Positions 36,740 through 46,138 of a stretch of 64,000 nucleotides of DNA are shown piece by piece. The position numbers were made by a program, and so were the translations under genes. The DNA comes from Sphingomonas sp. Leaf407 (lineage in GTDB: Bacteria; Pseudomonadota; Alphaproteobacteria; Sphingomonadales; Sphingomonadaceae). The notes beneath the pieces were generated by a model that searched no databases, was not told where the DNA came from, and saw nothing but the letters and a program-made list of their open reading frames with translations. Position 1 is the first letter of the stretch, and each line of letters begins with the position of its first letter. Where the stretch lies: the NCBI RefSeq assembly GCF_001425385.1, contig NZ_LMQO01000003.1:248001-312000 (forward strand), read 5' to 3'.

Positions 36740-37170
36740 GCCGCTGCCTCGCCCAGCACTTCGCTGGCGACCGAGATATATTTGCGCCCCGCCTCGCGCG
36801 CCGCTGCCACCGCCTCGACGACCTTCATCGCTTTCCGCGCGCCGCCCAGCCGGATCAGCATCGGCAGGTTGATGCCGGCGATCACCTCGATCCGGCCAGC
36901 CTCCATCAGCGAGATGGCGAGGTTCGACGGCGTGCCGCCGAACAGGTCGGTCAGCACGATCACCCCGCGCCCGGTATCGACCGCGGCGATCGCGGCGGCG
37001 ATGTCGGCGCGGCGTTCCTCCATATCGTCCTCGGGGCCGATGCAGACCGTGGCGATCCGCTCCTGCGGGCCGACCACATGTTCCATCGCCGTGACGAACT
37101 CGTCGGCGAGGCGCCCGTGCGTCACCAATACCAGGCCGATCATGTTCGTCGTCGTTCCTATATCCGTCAT
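36736..37170 (-). CDS. PTS EIIA component, mannose-type fold (regulatory)
   Basis: 144 residues. The likely phosphorylated His is H18 in MIGLVLVTHGRLADEFV. VIVLTDLFGGTPSNLAI is the standard EIIA-Man motif, and RLGGARKAMKVVEAVAAA ends the domain. In alphaproteobacteria this protein (ManX/EIIA-Man) sits at the end of the PTS-Ntr relay and influences ChvG/ChvI or related outputs. The start at 37170 overlaps the rapZ stop (ATGA), and its own stop overlaps the HPr start, so the whole set is coupled. Confidence 0.9.
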   Translation of the reverse strand: MTDIGTTTNMIGLVLVTHGRLADEFVTAMEHVVGPQERIATVCIGPEDDMEERRADIAAAIAAVDTGRGVIVLTDLFGGTPSNLAISLMEAGRIEVIAGINLPMLIRLGGARKAMKVVEAVAAAREAGRKYISVASEVLGEAAA

Positions 37171-38057
37171 GGCGCCTGCACCGCGCCGTCGAGTGAGTCC
37201 TGCGGCGCGGTGCCAAGGTCGCGGTGGTGTATGGTGGGCGAAAATCCGTGTTCGCGCAACCATGCCCCCATCCGTTCGGCGACATGGACCGAACGGTGCC
37301 GCCCGCCGGTGCAGCCGAACGCGACCGTCACATAGGATTTGCCCTCGGCGTGATAGCGCGGCAGCAGCGTCAGGAGCATGGTTTCGATCGACGCCATTGC
37401 CGCGTCATAGGCGGGATCGGCCATGACATAGGCGGCGACATCGGGGTCGCGCCCGGTGCCGGGTTTCAGGTCCGGGTCCCAGTGCGGATTGCGCAGGAAG
37501 CGCATGTCGAGCACGATGTCGGCGTCGCGCGGCACGCCGCGCGAAAAGCCGAACGACAGGACCGACAGCACCGGTTCGCCGCCGCCATCGGGGGTGAAGG
37601 TATCGCGGACCCAGTGCGCAAGGTCGCTGGCCGACAGGTCAGTGGTGTCGACCAGCCGGTTGGCGAAGCCGTGCAGCGGGCCGAGCAGCGTGCGTTCGCG
37701 GGCGATACCGTCGCGGGCGGGCCGGTCCTGCGCCAGCGGGTGCCGCCGCCGCGTCTCGTTGTAGCGCCGCTCCAGTTCGGGCGTGTCGCAGTCGACGAAC
37801 AGGATGCTCAGGCCCATCGCCGGGCGGTCGGTGATCGCCTGCACGATCTGTCGCGCGTCGAACCCGCGCGTCTGGGGGCCGAGGCCCAGCGCCAGCGGCC
37901 GCCCGGTATCGCGTGTGCCGATCGCCAGCAGCCCTTCGAGCAGGCGCAGCGGCAGATTGTCGACCACTTCCCAGCCTAGGTCCTCCAGCGTGCGCAGGAC
38001 GGTCGACTTGCCCGCCCCCGACATGCCGGTGACGAGCAGGATGGGGGCCGTGGTCAT
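37167..38057 (-). CDS. rapZ: RNase adapter / nucleotide-binding protein RapZ
   Basis: 296 residues. The Walker A motif is GMSGAGKST (residues 11-19) and Walker B is LSILFVDCDTPELERRY. The C-terminal domain has VAFGCTGGRHRSVHVAERM, the RapZ signature. In enteric bacteria RapZ guides RNase E to the sRNA GlmZ; in alphaproteobacteria its targets are unsettled. It lies between hprK and the EIIA gene with ATGA overlaps at both ends, which suggests a role tied to the phosphotransfer state. Confidence 0.93.
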   Translation of the reverse strand: MTTAPILLVTGMSGAGKSTVLRTLEDLGWEVVDNLPLRLLEGLLAIGTRDTGRPLALGLGPQTRGFDARQIVQAITDRPAMGLSILFVDCDTPELERRYNETRRRHPLAQDRPARDGIARERTLLGPLHGFANRLVDTTDLSASDLAHWVRDTFTPDGGGEPVLSVLSFGFSRGVPRDADIVLDMRFLRNPHWDPDLKPGTGRDPDVAAYVMADPAYDAAMASIETMLLTLLPRYHAEGKSYVTVAFGCTGGRHRSVHVAERMGAWLREHGFSPTIHHRDLGTAPQDSLDGAVQAP

Positions 38058-38473
38058 GCGATGATCCTTGCGAGCAACAGTTCGACCTTCAGCGGGGCGG
38101 ATGCCTCGCGCAGCGCGAGGCGGGCATGGGCAATCGGAACGTCCCGCAGGACGATGGTGTCCGTATCGGGCAGGCGCGGCGGCGCGTAGTCGGCGTCGAC
38201 CAGCAGGCGGACCGGCACGCTTGCCAGATGCGGCAGGGGGACGATGCCGACGCCGCGCACCTCGATCCGCCCGGCGATGCGCGCGGGCGGAGTCGCGACC
38301 AGCGTGTCGCCGTCGCGGCGCAAATGGGTATAGTCGTCACTGACCAGCACCGCGCCGCGATCGATCAGGCGCAGCGCGAGGTCCGATTTGCCGCTGCCCG
38401 ACCGGCCGGTAATCAGCACGCCGGCCCCGCGCACCGCGACGCAGGTCGCGTGGAGCGGATCGGCATCGCTCAT
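38054..38473 (-). CDS. hprK: HPr kinase/phosphorylase, short alphaproteobacterial form
   Basis: 139 residues, about half the length of Firmicutes HprK. It has only the catalytic domain: Walker A GRSGSGKS (residues 23-30), then DLALRLIDRGAVLVSDDYTH and RIAGRIEVRGVGIVPLPH, the HprK signature. It should phosphorylate HPr at Ser47 and reverse the reaction. The N-terminal HPr-binding domain is normally missing in alphaproteobacteria. It overlaps chvG and rapZ by four bases each. Confidence 0.92.
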   Translation of the reverse strand: MSDADPLHATCVAVRGAGVLITGRSGSGKSDLALRLIDRGAVLVSDDYTHLRRDGDTLVATPPARIAGRIEVRGVGIVPLPHLASVPVRLLVDADYAPPRLPDTDTIVLRDVPIAHARLALREASAPLKVELLLARIIA

Positions 38474-40035
38474 GCGGCGGGCAACTGCACGATGAAGCGT
38501 GCGCCCTCATGGGCGTCGGTGCGGGAATCGACGGCGATCATACCGCCATGCCCTTCGACGATGGTCCGCGCGATGGCAAGGCCGAGGCCGGAATGCTGCC
38601 CGAACGCCTCGCCGCCGGGCCGCACCGAATGGAAGCGGCGAAAGATCGCCTCGCGCTCGGCTTCGGGGACGCCGGGGCCTTCGTCCGCCACCTGCACCTC
38701 GACCAGATCGCCGTCGTCGCCGCCGGTGATGCGCACGGTGCCGCCGGGCGGCGAGAAGGAAATGGCGTTCTCGATCAGATTGGCGAACACCCGCTCCAGC
38801 CGCGCGCCCTCGCCCAGCACTACCAGCGGCTCGTCGCGGTCGAAGGCGAGGCGGACGCCGCGTTCGATGCCGCGATCGACGCGGTAGGCGACTAGCGCGG
38901 CGATCAGCGCGGCCAGATCGACCGGCTCGAACTGGGCGCGCGCCAGTTGCGCGTCGAGCCGAGAGGCGTCGGAAATATCGGTGATGAGCCGGTCGAGCCG
39001 CCGCACATCGTCCTGCACGATCGCCAGCAACTGCGCCTGCAACGCAGGATCGCGCACCGAGCCGAGGCCATCGACCGCCGAGCGCAGCGAGGCGAGCGGA
39101 TTCTTCAACTCGTGCGTCACGTCGGCGGCGAACGCCTCGGTCGCGTCGATCCGGCTGCGCAGCGCGCCGCTCATGTCGGACAGGGCGCGGGCGAGCATGC
39201 CGATCTCGTCGCGGCGGCTGGGCAGGCGGGGGACGACGACCTCGCGGTCGCGGCCCAGCCGCACGCGGATCGCGGCGCGCGCCAGCATCCGCATCGGCCT
39301 GACGATGGTGCGCGCGAGGAACAGCGACAGCAGCACCGACAGCAGCACGGCGATGCCCAGCACGATGCCGAGGCGCACCCGTTCGGTCCGTACGATGCGG
39401 GTGATGTCGCGCGCGTTGACCGTCGACATCAGCACCCGGTCCTCGGGCAGCGGCGCGGCGGCGGTGATGACGGGCGTGCGATCGGGCGCGCGCCATACGC
39501 TCGCCGCCGTGCCGCCGGTGGTGCGGACGGTGACGACATCGGGCCAGCGCAGGCCCCGCCCGGGCGCGCGTTCGCGGTAGAGCGGATCGCGTTCGTTGCC
39601 GACGACGGTATCGATCACCGCGTCGAGCGCGCGCGCCGCATCCTGTTGCCAGCCGTCCTTGTCGGGATCGCGCAACTGGAAATTGCGCACGCCCAGTTGC
39701 CGGCTGTCGGCGACCAGCCGCCCGCGCCGGTCGTAGATGCGCAGCCGCATCCCTGCCGCGCGGGCGAAGAACACCATTTCGTCGGTCCGCTCGGCGGGCG
39801 GGAGCAACGCCAGCGCCTCGGCGATCAGCCGCACCTCGCGCTCGGCCTGCGCCACGCGGCCGTCGACGATCCGCGCGCGGTAGCCGTCGAGATAGAAGAA
39901 GCCGCCCGCCAGCAGTGCCAGCGCGAAGATGTTGACGAACAGGATGCGCGGGGTGAGCGACACCCGCCCCGACCAGCGCAGCGACAGCGCCCCTTCGTCG
40001 GTCGGGCCGGTATCGACCGGGTCAGCGATGGGCAT
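38470..40035 (-). CDS. chvG: sensor histidine kinase ChvG
   Basis: 521 residues. Two membrane helices (about 29-48 and 230-250) flank a periplasmic stimulus-sensing domain ([20 protein letters not shown]...). A HAMP linker and the kinase core follow: H308 in [18 protein letters not shown] box [14 protein letters not shown], then DEGPGVP and [16 protein letters not shown]. ChvG senses acidity or envelope state in Agrobacterium and Sinorhizobium and phosphorylates ChvI. The start at 40035 is preceded by GGGAGGGGAGAG, which is the arm of a family A repeat, so that repeat forms the ribosome binding site. The frame remains open through the repeat to 40410. Confidence 0.92.
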   Translation of the reverse strand: MPIADPVDTGPTDEGALSLRWSGRVSLTPRILFVNIFALALLAGGFFYLDGYRARIVDGRVAQAEREVRLIAEALALLPPAERTDEMVFFARAAGMRLRIYDRRGRLVADSRQLGVRNFQLRDPDKDGWQQDAARALDAVIDTVVGNERDPLYRERAPGRGLRWPDVVTVRTTGGTAASVWRAPDRTPVITAAAPLPEDRVLMSTVNARDITRIVRTERVRLGIVLGIAVLLSVLLSLFLARTIVRPMRMLARAAIRVRLGRDREVVVPRLPSRRDEIGMLARALSDMSGALRSRIDATEAFAADVTHELKNPLASLRSAVDGLGSVRDPALQAQLLAIVQDDVRRLDRLITDISDASRLDAQLARAQFEPVDLAALIAALVAYRVDRGIERGVRLAFDRDEPLVVLGEGARLERVFANLIENAISFSPPGGTVRITGGDDGDLVEVQVADEGPGVPEAEREAIFRRFHSVRPGGEAFGQHSGLGLAIARTIVEGHGGMIAVDSRTDAHEGARFIVQLPAA

Positions 40036-40040
40036 GGGCA

Positions 40041-40147
40041 ATCTCTCCCCTCCCTGGCAGGGAGGGGTCGGGGGTGGGTCGGTGCGGGGCAGGCGCAGCG
40101 TTCCCGCGCGGGCCGACCCACCCCAACCCCTCCCTGTCAGGGAGGGG
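40041..40147. repeat. double-hairpin GC repeat, family A copy 2 (between chvI and chvG)
   Basis: The hairpin CCCCTCCC-TGGCA-GGGAGGGG (40046-40067) leads into TCGGGGGTGGGTCGG. A variable centre follows, then the complementary CCGACCCACCCCAACCCC and a second hairpin TCCCTGTCAGGGAGGGG. On the minus strand, which is transcribed, the arm at 40036-40055 supplies the ribosome binding site for chvG. The repeat interrupts what would otherwise be a closely spaced chvI-chvG pair. Confidence 0.88.
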
Positions 40148-40160
40148 CTTCGGCTCCCCT

Positions 40161-40868
40161 CTAATCGTCGGCGAAACGGTAGCCGGCGCCATAGAGCGTC
40201 TCGATCGCGTCGAATTCCTTGTCGACCTGGCGGAACTTGCGCCGCAGCCGCTTGATGTGGCTGTCGATCGTGCGGTCGTCGACATAGATGTCGTCGTGAT
40301 AGGCGGCGTCCATCAACTGGTTGCGCGTCTTGACGATGCCGGGGCGGCTGGCGAGCGTTTCGAGGATCAGGAATTCGGTGACGGTCAGCGTCACATTGTC
40401 GCCGTGCCACGTCACCCGGTGGCGCGCCGGGTCCATCTGCAACCGGCCGCGCTCCAGCACCGGTTGCGCCGCCTCGCCGCCGCCCTCGCCGGTGCCGAGC
40501 GCCGATTCGGCGCGGCGCAGGATGGCGCGGATGCGCGCGATCAGCAGCCGCTGGCTGAACGGCTTGGCGATATAATCGTCCGCGCCCATCGCGAGGCCCA
40601 GCGCCTCGTCGAGTTCGTCGTCCTTGCTGGTCAGAAAGATCACCGGCAGCCGGCTCTTCTCGCGCAGTCGGCGCAGCAGTTCGAGGCCGTCCATCCGCGG
40701 CATCTTGATGTCGAGCACCGCAAGGTCGGGCGGGTTCTCGGCAAAGGCCTTCAGCGCGACTTCGCCATCCGAATAGACGCGGGTGACGAACCCTTCGGCC
40801 TGCAGCGCGATCGACACCGAGGTCAGGATGTTGCGGTCATCGTCGACCAGCGCGATCGTCGCGGTCAT
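40161..40868 (-). CDS. chvI: response regulator ChvI (OmpR/PhoB type)
   Basis: 235 residues. The receiver domain has the acidic pocket VDDDRN and phosphorylated D53 in [13 protein letters not shown], with K in YIAKPFSQR. The winged-helix output domain ends [11 protein letters not shown] ... [36 protein letters not shown] and TLYGAGYRF. ChvI in Rhizobiaceae activates acid-induced and envelope genes and is needed for growth on some carbon sources. It is transcribed away from pckA, a known member of this conserved neighbourhood. I chose the ATG at 40868 ([10 protein letters not shown]). Confidence 0.94.
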   Translation of the reverse strand: MTATIALVDDDRNILTSVSIALQAEGFVTRVYSDGEVALKAFAENPPDLAVLDIKMPRMDGLELLRRLREKSRLPVIFLTSKDDELDEALGLAMGADDYIAKPFSQRLLIARIRAILRRAESALGTGEGGGEAAQPVLERGRLQMDPARHRVTWHGDNVTLTVTEFLILETLASRPGIVKTRNQLMDAAYHDDIYVDDRTIDSHIKRLRRKFRQVDKEFDAIETLYGAGYRFADD

Positions 40869-41144
40869 TGCCAAAGCTCCATGCCCATCGACGACGGTTA
40901 CGGGAAAGCGGGGGCACGGCGCAACGACTATCCACCGCCGCCGCCCCGCCCAATCATCCGACAAATACTGCCAGCGTTCGACAAGACTAGCCGGGCGGTC
41001 CGAAAGCAACATATCGCCCGAAAACCGCGTTTAACGTGTTTGACGGCAAGTGTTCGCACGCATAAAGCAAGCATCATGATTCGATGGATGGACCGGGCGC
41101 ACGATCGTTCCTGGCATCGCATCGGGCAGGGGAGTGCAGGCAGC

Positions 41145-42752
41145 ATGGCGAACGTCACGCCGGATTTCGGACTGGACGCGATGGGGATCGAGACCGGGGC
41201 CGATGTCCACTGGAACCTCGTCACGCCGCAACTGGTCGAACAGGCGGTCGCGCGCGGCGAGGGGCGGCTGGCCAAGGACGGCCCGCTGGTCGTCACCACC
41301 GGCCGCCACACCGGCCGCAGCCCGCAGGACAAGTTCATGGTCCGCGATGCGAAGACCGAGGACACGATCTGGTGGGGCAAGACCAACCGGCCGATGGAGC
41401 CGGCGCACTTCGCCGCGCTGAAGGCCGATTTCCTCGACGAAGTCGCCAAGGAACCGACGCTGTTCGTGCAGGACCTGCACGGCGGGTCGCAGCCCGAGCA
41501 CCGCGTCAAGGTGCGCGTCATCAACACGCTGGCGTGGCACAATCTGTTCATCCGCACGATGCTGGTGCGCCCTGATGTCGCCGATCTGGCGGACTTCGCG
41601 CCCGACTATACCATCATCGACCTGCCAAACTTCCGCGCCGATCCCCAACGTCATGGTTGCCGCAGCGAGACGGTGATCGCGGTCAGCCTGACCGACAAGC
41701 TGATCCTGATCGGCGGCACGCAATATGCCGGCGAGATGAAGAAGTCGGTCTTCGGCCTGCTCAACTATCTGCTGCCCGAAACGGGCACGATGCCGATGCA
41801 CTGTTCGGCCAACATCGGCCGTGACGGCGATACGGCGGTGTTCTTCGGCCTGTCGGGCACCGGCAAGACGACGCTCAGCGCCGACGCCAACCGCACGCTG
41901 ATCGGCGACGACGAGCATGGCTGGTCGGACACGGCGGTCTTCAATTTCGAGGGTGGCTGCTATGCCAAGATGATCCGCCTGTCGGCCGAGGCCGAGCCGG
42001 AAATCTTCGCCACCACCAAGCGCTTCGGCACCGTGCTCGAAAACGTCGTGATGGATGCCGAGACGCGGACGCTCGACCTCGACGATCCGGCGATCGCCGA
42101 AAATTCGCGCGCGGCTTATCCGATCGACTACATTCCCAATGCCTCGGCCGACAATATGGGGCCGACGCCGCGCAACGTGGTGATGCTGACCGCCGACGCC
42201 TTCGGCATCCTGCCGCCGATCGCGAAGCTGACGCCCGATCAGGCAATGTATCACTTCCTGTCGGGCTATACCTCGAAGGTCGCGGGCACCGAGATCGGCG
42301 TCACCGAGCCGGAACCGGTGTTCTCGACCTGCTTCGGCGCGCCGTTCATGCCGCGTCACCCCTCGGTCTACGGCAATCTGCTCAAGGAGCGGATCGCGAA
42401 GGGCAATGTCGATTGCTGGCTGGTCAACACCGGCTGGACCGGCGGGCAATATGGCACCGGCAAGCGCATGCCGATCAAGGTGACGCGCGCGCTGCTCAAT
42501 GCAGCACTCGACGGGTCGCTGAACGACGCCGAGTTCCGCACCGATCCCAACTTCGGCTTCGAGGTGCCGGTGGCGGTGCCGGGGATCGACGCCACGATCC
42601 TCGACCCGCGTTCGACCTGGGCCGATGCGCAGGCATATGACCGGACGGCGGCCAAGCTGGTCGACTTGTTCGTGGAGAATTTCGCGCAGTTCGCCGATGC
42701 GGTCGACGCCGGCGTGCGCGACGCCGCGCCGAAGGTCCGCGAGCCGGCGTAA
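41145..42752 (+). CDS. pckA: ATP-dependent phosphoenolpyruvate carboxykinase
   Basis: 535 residues, as usual for alphaproteobacteria. It makes phosphoenolpyruvate from oxaloacetate and ATP at the entry to gluconeogenesis. [11 protein letters not shown] binds oxaloacetate, [15 protein letters not shown] is the kinase loop, LIGDDEHGW is the metal-binding motif, and [15 protein letters not shown] lies in the active site. GGGGAG lies about 10 bases before the ATG at 41145, although the frame is open far upstream. It diverges from chvI across a 276-base gap that should hold both promoters. Confidence 0.97.
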   Translation: MANVTPDFGLDAMGIETGADVHWNLVTPQLVEQAVARGEGRLAKDGPLVVTTGRHTGRSPQDKFMVRDAKTEDTIWWGKTNRPMEPAHFAALKADFLDEVAKEPTLFVQDLHGGSQPEHRVKVRVINTLAWHNLFIRTMLVRPDVADLADFAPDYTIIDLPNFRADPQRHGCRSETVIAVSLTDKLILIGGTQYAGEMKKSVFGLLNYLLPETGTMPMHCSANIGRDGDTAVFFGLSGTGKTTLSADANRTLIGDDEHGWSDTAVFNFEGGCYAKMIRLSAEAEPEIFATTKRFGTVLENVVMDAETRTLDLDDPAIAENSRAAYPIDYIPNASADNMGPTPRNVVMLTADAFGILPPIAKLTPDQAMYHFLSGYTSKVAGTEIGVTEPEPVFSTCFGAPFMPRHPSVYGNLLKERIAKGNVDCWLVNTGWTGGQYGTGKRMPIKVTRALLNAALDGSLNDAEFRTDPNFGFEVPVAVPGIDATILDPRSTWADAQAYDRTAAKLVDLFVENFAQFADAVDAGVRDAAPKVREPA

Positions 42753-42768
42753 AGGGGTAGGAGAGGGA

Positions 42769-42798
42769 GCGCCCCCGCCACGTAGCGGGGGCGCCTTT
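42769..42798 (+). terminator. intrinsic terminator of pckA
   Basis: A perfect 10-base stem, GCGCCCCCGC (42769-42778) with GCGGGGGCGC (42785-42794), loop CACGTA, is followed by CTTTCC. It begins 17 bases after the pckA stop. The T tract is short, but the stem is very strong. Confidence 0.75.
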
Positions 42799-42909
42799 CC
42801 TGTGGACCGCGTTCCGCGCCGCGACCGCGACGAAGGAGCCGCCATGGTCCGCACGACATCCGGCTTTGTAGGACCGATCGGCCTTCAGCCAGACGGCAGC
42901 TTTAGGAGG

Positions 42910-43018
42910 CTCCCCTCCCTGACAAGGGAGGGGCCGGGGGTGGGTCGGCCCGCGAGGAAACGTAAGCGCTCCACAACCGGCCAACCCACCCCCGACCCCT
43001 CCCTTCCAGGGAGGGAAG
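42910..43018. repeat. double-hairpin GC repeat, family A copy 3
   Basis: CCCCTCCCTGACAAGGGAGGGG leads into CCGGGGGTGGGTCGGCC, then CGCGAGGAAACGTAAGCG and the complementary GGCCAACCCACCCCCGACCCC with a closing hairpin CTCCCTTCCAGGGAGGG. The CGGCCCGCGAGG-AAACGTAA centre is shared with copies 4 and 5. It occupies the 297-base gap between pckA and a small membrane protein gene and holds no gene; a frame starting at 42844 merely runs through it. Confidence 0.88.
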
Positions 43019-43049
43019 CAGATTGGGACAACGTCGGTTTCGACGGTGA

Positions 43050-43280
43050 ATGAATCCGGACCCGATCGCGACCGGCGACGTTCTGATCGACATGGTTCCG
43101 CCAACACCCTCCCGCCACCTCGCCGAACTCAGGCTGCGCGTCGGCAAGCGCGGCCGGCTGCAAGCGCGGATCGAGATCGGCAACGGCGGCCTGCTCGCGA
43201 TCGGTGCGCTGGTGTCGTCGATCCTGCTGTCGAGCGCGGTGATCGTCGTTGCGGCGAAACGAGTGCCCGATCGGACGTAA
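43050..43280 (+). CDS. small membrane protein of unknown function
   Basis: 76 residues with one clear membrane helix near the C-terminus (LLAIGALVSSILLSSAVIVV) after a basic stretch (LRLRVGKRGRLQARIEI). The ATG at 43050 is weakly supported: GACGGTG lies close by and no strong binding site is seen. A second small membrane protein follows 40 bases later. No family is recognised. Confidence 0.5.
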   Translation: MNPDPIATGDVLIDMVPPTPSRHLAELRLRVGKRGRLQARIEIGNGGLLAIGALVSSILLSSAVIVVAAKRVPDRT

Positions 43281-43319
43281 CGCCGCATCCCGAGTGGCAC
43301 ATCGTGCGTTGCCGCCGCT

Positions 43320-43505
43320 GTGTTCTACGACAGTAACGCCTGGCCCCCGCCGCCCGACGGCTATGAACCGCCCCGGCCGCGACTGACCCGGCGACAGGAA
43401 CGGACGATCCTCGCCACTATCGGCCTGTTTCTGCTCGTGATGTTCATCGGGCCACTCGCCGGATCGTCGGTGATCGCCGGTATCGCGGCGATCCTGCGCG
43501 GGTAG
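43320..43505 (+). CDS. conserved small membrane protein
   Basis: 61 residues. The N-terminus MFYDSNAWPPPPDGYEPPRP is Pro-rich and is followed by LTRRQERTILATIGLFLLVM and FIGPLAGSSVIAGIAAILRG, one or two membrane segments. The YDSNAWPPPxGYEPPRPxLTRxQE pattern occurs in small sphingomonad membrane proteins, which supports a real gene. It would start at a GTG (43320). Its function is unknown. Confidence 0.65.
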   Translation: MFYDSNAWPPPPDGYEPPRPRLTRRQERTILATIGLFLLVMFIGPLAGSSVIAGIAAILRG

Positions 43506-43553
43506 GTTGTTTGATCCGCTCACGCGGATGCGGGCCGGCGCCGCCACGAAAAT

Positions 43554-44306
43554 TTACCCGCGCACGAAACTCCAGCGGTCGCCCTCGGCACCGGTGAAGC
43601 GATAGCCGTCGCTGTCGAACCCCTGCATCGCCGCGACATCGGTCGCGCGGTGTTCGCACATCCAGCGCGCCATCATCCCCCGCGCCTTCTTGGCATGGAA
43701 GCTGACGAAGCGCGGACCATCGGGGCCGGGCTCGCGGAAATCGACGTCGATCACGCGGATCCCGGCGGGGAGCCGGCCCGCCACCGCATGCCAATATTCC
43801 TGGCTGGCGAGGTTCAGCACCGTGTCCGTGCCCGCATCGGCGACATCGCCGGCCAGCAATGTCGCGATCCGGTCGCCCCACCACGCATACAGGTCTTTCG
43901 CCCGGCCCGGTGCCCAGCGCGTCCCCATCTCCAGCCGGTACGGCCGCATCGCGTCCAATGGGCGGAGCAGCCCGTACAGGCCGGAGAGGATGCGGACGTG
44001 ATCGTTCGCGAAGTCGATCGCCGGCGTGTCGAGCGACTTGGCCTCGAACCCGGTATAGACGTCGCCGGCGAACGCCATCAGCGCCGGTCGCGCCGCCGCC
44101 TGCGGAAAATCGCGGAACCGCGCGGCGTTCAGCTCGGCCAGCTTGGGCGAGATCTTCATCAGCGTCGCCAGCTTGCCCGGCCCCAGCCGTGCCGCGCCGC
44201 GCGCGAGCGTGTCGGCTTCCGCCGCCAGTCGCGGCGTCGACGGGGTGCGCGGGGGCAGGGGCGAGGCATAGTCGAGCGTCTTGGCGGGGGAGAGGACAGC
44301 GATCAT
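43554..44306 (-). CDS. yaaA: peroxide stress protein YaaA
   Basis: 250 residues. The signature MIAVLSPAKTLDYASPLP is followed by KISPKLAELNAARFRDF, ALMAFAGDVYTGFEA, RILSGLYGLLRPLDAMRPYRLEMG and NLASQEY. The C-terminal KARGMMARW also matches. In E. coli YaaA lowers free iron under H2O2 stress and binds DNA through a helix-hairpin-helix-like fold. It stands alone here, convergent with the small membrane gene. Confidence 0.94.
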   Translation of the reverse strand: MIAVLSPAKTLDYASPLPPRTPSTPRLAAEADTLARGAARLGPGKLATLMKISPKLAELNAARFRDFPQAAARPALMAFAGDVYTGFEAKSLDTPAIDFANDHVRILSGLYGLLRPLDAMRPYRLEMGTRWAPGRAKDLYAWWGDRIATLLAGDVADAGTDTVLNLASQEYWHAVAGRLPAGIRVIDVDFREPGPDGPRFVSFHAKKARGMMARWMCEHRATDVAAMQGFDSDGYRFTGAEGDRWSFVRG

Positions 44307-44495
44307 CGCCGCCGCTTAGCCGCCCGGGATCGCGGCCGTCAAAGCCCGATGGTGGAGCCGAAACGTTCAACGCGCGTTCACCGGGCGTCGGGTAGTTGGC
44401 GGCGTGTGCGCGCTTGTGCGGATACGCGCCAGCACCTAGATGGACGCCGCCTGCCGGGCGCGCGTCCGGCCACCAGTTTCGGGAGAGTTCACGGC

Positions 44496-45797
44496 ATGAC
44501 GTTCGTTTCCAAGGCTGCCCTCGCCGCCCTGTTCGGCCTGGGTGCAACCCTGGCGATCACGCCTTCCGCCGATGCCCAGCGCAAGAAGAAGGAAGAGGCG
44601 CCCGCCGCGCCGCAGATCCAGATCAGCGAGGCGTTCCGCACCGCAGCGCTCGCCGCCGACGCTGCGATCAAGGCGAAGGATTTCGCGACCGCCGACCAGC
44701 AGCTCGCCGCCGCGCAGGCTGCCGCGACCGCCGGCAATGTCGATGAAGCCTATTTCCTCGCCCAGTTGAAGGTTTCGGCCGCACAGGCGAAGAACGATCG
44801 CCCGGCGCTCGCCACCGCGATCGACCAGTTGCTCGCCAGTCCCAAGCTGGACGCCGGTGCGAAGGGCGAACTCTACTATAATCGCGGCATCCTTGCGCTC
44901 GACGCCAAGCAGAACGCCGTGGCGATCCAGAATTTCGAGCGCGCCCGCGCGGCGGGCTACAACAACCCCGATCTCGACCTGCGTCTGGCGCAGCTCAACA
45001 TCCAGGGCGGCAACGTCGATCAGGGCCTCGCCTCGATCGACAAGGTCATCGCCGCGCGCAAGGCATCGGGCCAGCCGGTGCCGCCCAACTGGTATGACTA
45101 TGCCATTTCGACGCTGTACAAGGCCAATCGTTCGGCCGAGGCGAGCCAGTGGGCGCGCCGCCAGCTCACCGAATATCCGACGCAGGCGAACTGGCGCAAG
45201 GTGCTGATCCTGTTCCGCGACCGCGCCGACAACAAGGGCGCGACGCTGGGCAATCAGGCGCGTGTCGACGTGCTGCGGCTGATGCGCGAGACGAAGTCGC
45301 TCGCCGACCAGAACGACTATCGCGAATATGTCCAGACGACGCAGGACATCGGCCTGCCCTATGAGACGGTCGCGGTGATCGACGAAGGTCGCGCGACCGG
45401 CAAGATTCCGGCGTCGGCGACGATCTTCACCGGCCTCAAGACCACCGCGCAGGGCCAGATTCGCACCGATGGTCCGATGACGGGCCTCGAAACCCGTGCC
45501 AAGTCGGCGGCGAACGGCCGCGCGGCGGCGGCAGCGGGCAACGTCTATCTGGCGAACAACAACAACGCCAAGGCGGTCGAGCTGTATCAGCTCGCACTGT
45601 CGAAGGGCGGCGTCGATGCCGACGAGGTCAACACCCGCATCGGCATCGCCCATGCCCGTGCCGGCCAGTCGGCCGAAGCCAAGGCGGCGTTCGCCAAGGT
45701 GACGAACGGCCCGCGCGGCGAGATCGCGAATTTCTGGACGCTGTATGTCGACCAGCCGCGCATCGTCGCCTCGACCCCGGTCGTCGGCAACAATTGA
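44496..45797 (+). CDS. secreted tetratricopeptide-like protein
   Basis: 433 residues. A signal peptide (MTFVSKAALAALFGLGATLA, cleavage near PSADAQRKK) is followed by a basic-acidic patch and helical repeats. Examples are FRTAALAADAAIKAKDFATA, YYNRGILALDAKQNAVAIQN, and AGNVYLANNNNAKAVELYQL near the end. They look like degenerate TPR units. The protein is probably periplasmic with a scaffolding role. The ATG at 44496 follows GGGAGAG; the frame upstream is open, but only into the antisense of yaaA. Confidence 0.82.
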   Translation: MTFVSKAALAALFGLGATLAITPSADAQRKKKEEAPAAPQIQISEAFRTAALAADAAIKAKDFATADQQLAAAQAAATAGNVDEAYFLAQLKVSAAQAKNDRPALATAIDQLLASPKLDAGAKGELYYNRGILALDAKQNAVAIQNFERARAAGYNNPDLDLRLAQLNIQGGNVDQGLASIDKVIAARKASGQPVPPNWYDYAISTLYKANRSAEASQWARRQLTEYPTQANWRKVLILFRDRADNKGATLGNQARVDVLRLMRETKSLADQNDYREYVQTTQDIGLPYETVAVIDEGRATGKIPASATIFTGLKTTAQGQIRTDGPMTGLETRAKSAANGRAAAAAGNVYLANNNNAKAVELYQLALSKGGVDADEVNTRIGIAHARAGQSAEAKAAFAKVTNGPRGEIANFWTLYVDQPRIVASTPVVGNN

Positions 45798-45822
45798 TCG
45801 CACTCGCCCCGGCGGAGACATG

Positions 45823-45862
45823 CGGCCCGGGCTCCCCTCGCGGGGTCCGGGCCGTTCCGTTT
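45823..45862 (+). terminator. intrinsic terminator after the TPR gene
   Basis: CGGCCCGG (45823-45830) pairs with CCGGGCCG (45847-45854), with an inner CCCC/GGGG pair, and is followed by TTCCGTTT. It starts 25 bases after the stop. Confidence 0.75.
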
Positions 45863-45906
45863 ATGTGCCGCGGCGGACGCGACATTCAGCCAATGCCACA
45901 TCTTTT

Positions 45907-46003
45907 CGTCGTTCCCGCGCAGGCGGGAACCCATAGACGCAGCAGACGTGATTCGATCACCGGCGTCGGCGTGTATGGATCCCCGCCTGCGCGGGGATGA
46001 CGC
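45907..46003. repeat. palindromic intergenic repeat, family C copy 2
   Basis: GTTCCCGC-GCAG-GCGGGAAC and, about 55 bases on, ATCCCCGC-CTGC-GCGGGGAT with GATGACG at the end. The overall layout equals copies at 5864 and 56631, with a different base in the loop (CGCAGG instead of CGAAGG). It is the main content of the 341-base gap between the TPR gene and maeB; the rest is likely the maeB promoter. Confidence 0.8.
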
Positions 46004-46138
46004 GGGGGGTGTAGGGCAAATTCCCCTGCCGAAGCCGAATGGCGATCCCGCCGGGAGCAAATCCCGCATGACGGGACAATAGCCTTGCCCCGCCCGGCGT
46101 CCCTTGCGTAAAGCCGCTCCCAAACGGGAGAAGCGCCA

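Noticed and set aside
38470-40410. Longer ChvG protein starting at 40410
   Set aside because: The extra 125 codons run through the family A repeat and the antisense of chvI. The ATG at 40035 has a good ribosome binding site and yields a normal-length kinase.
42844-43053. Open frame starting at 42844 after the pckA terminator
   Set aside because: Most of it is family A repeat copy 3, its product is Arg/Pro-rich without a motif, and it has no convincing conservation signal.
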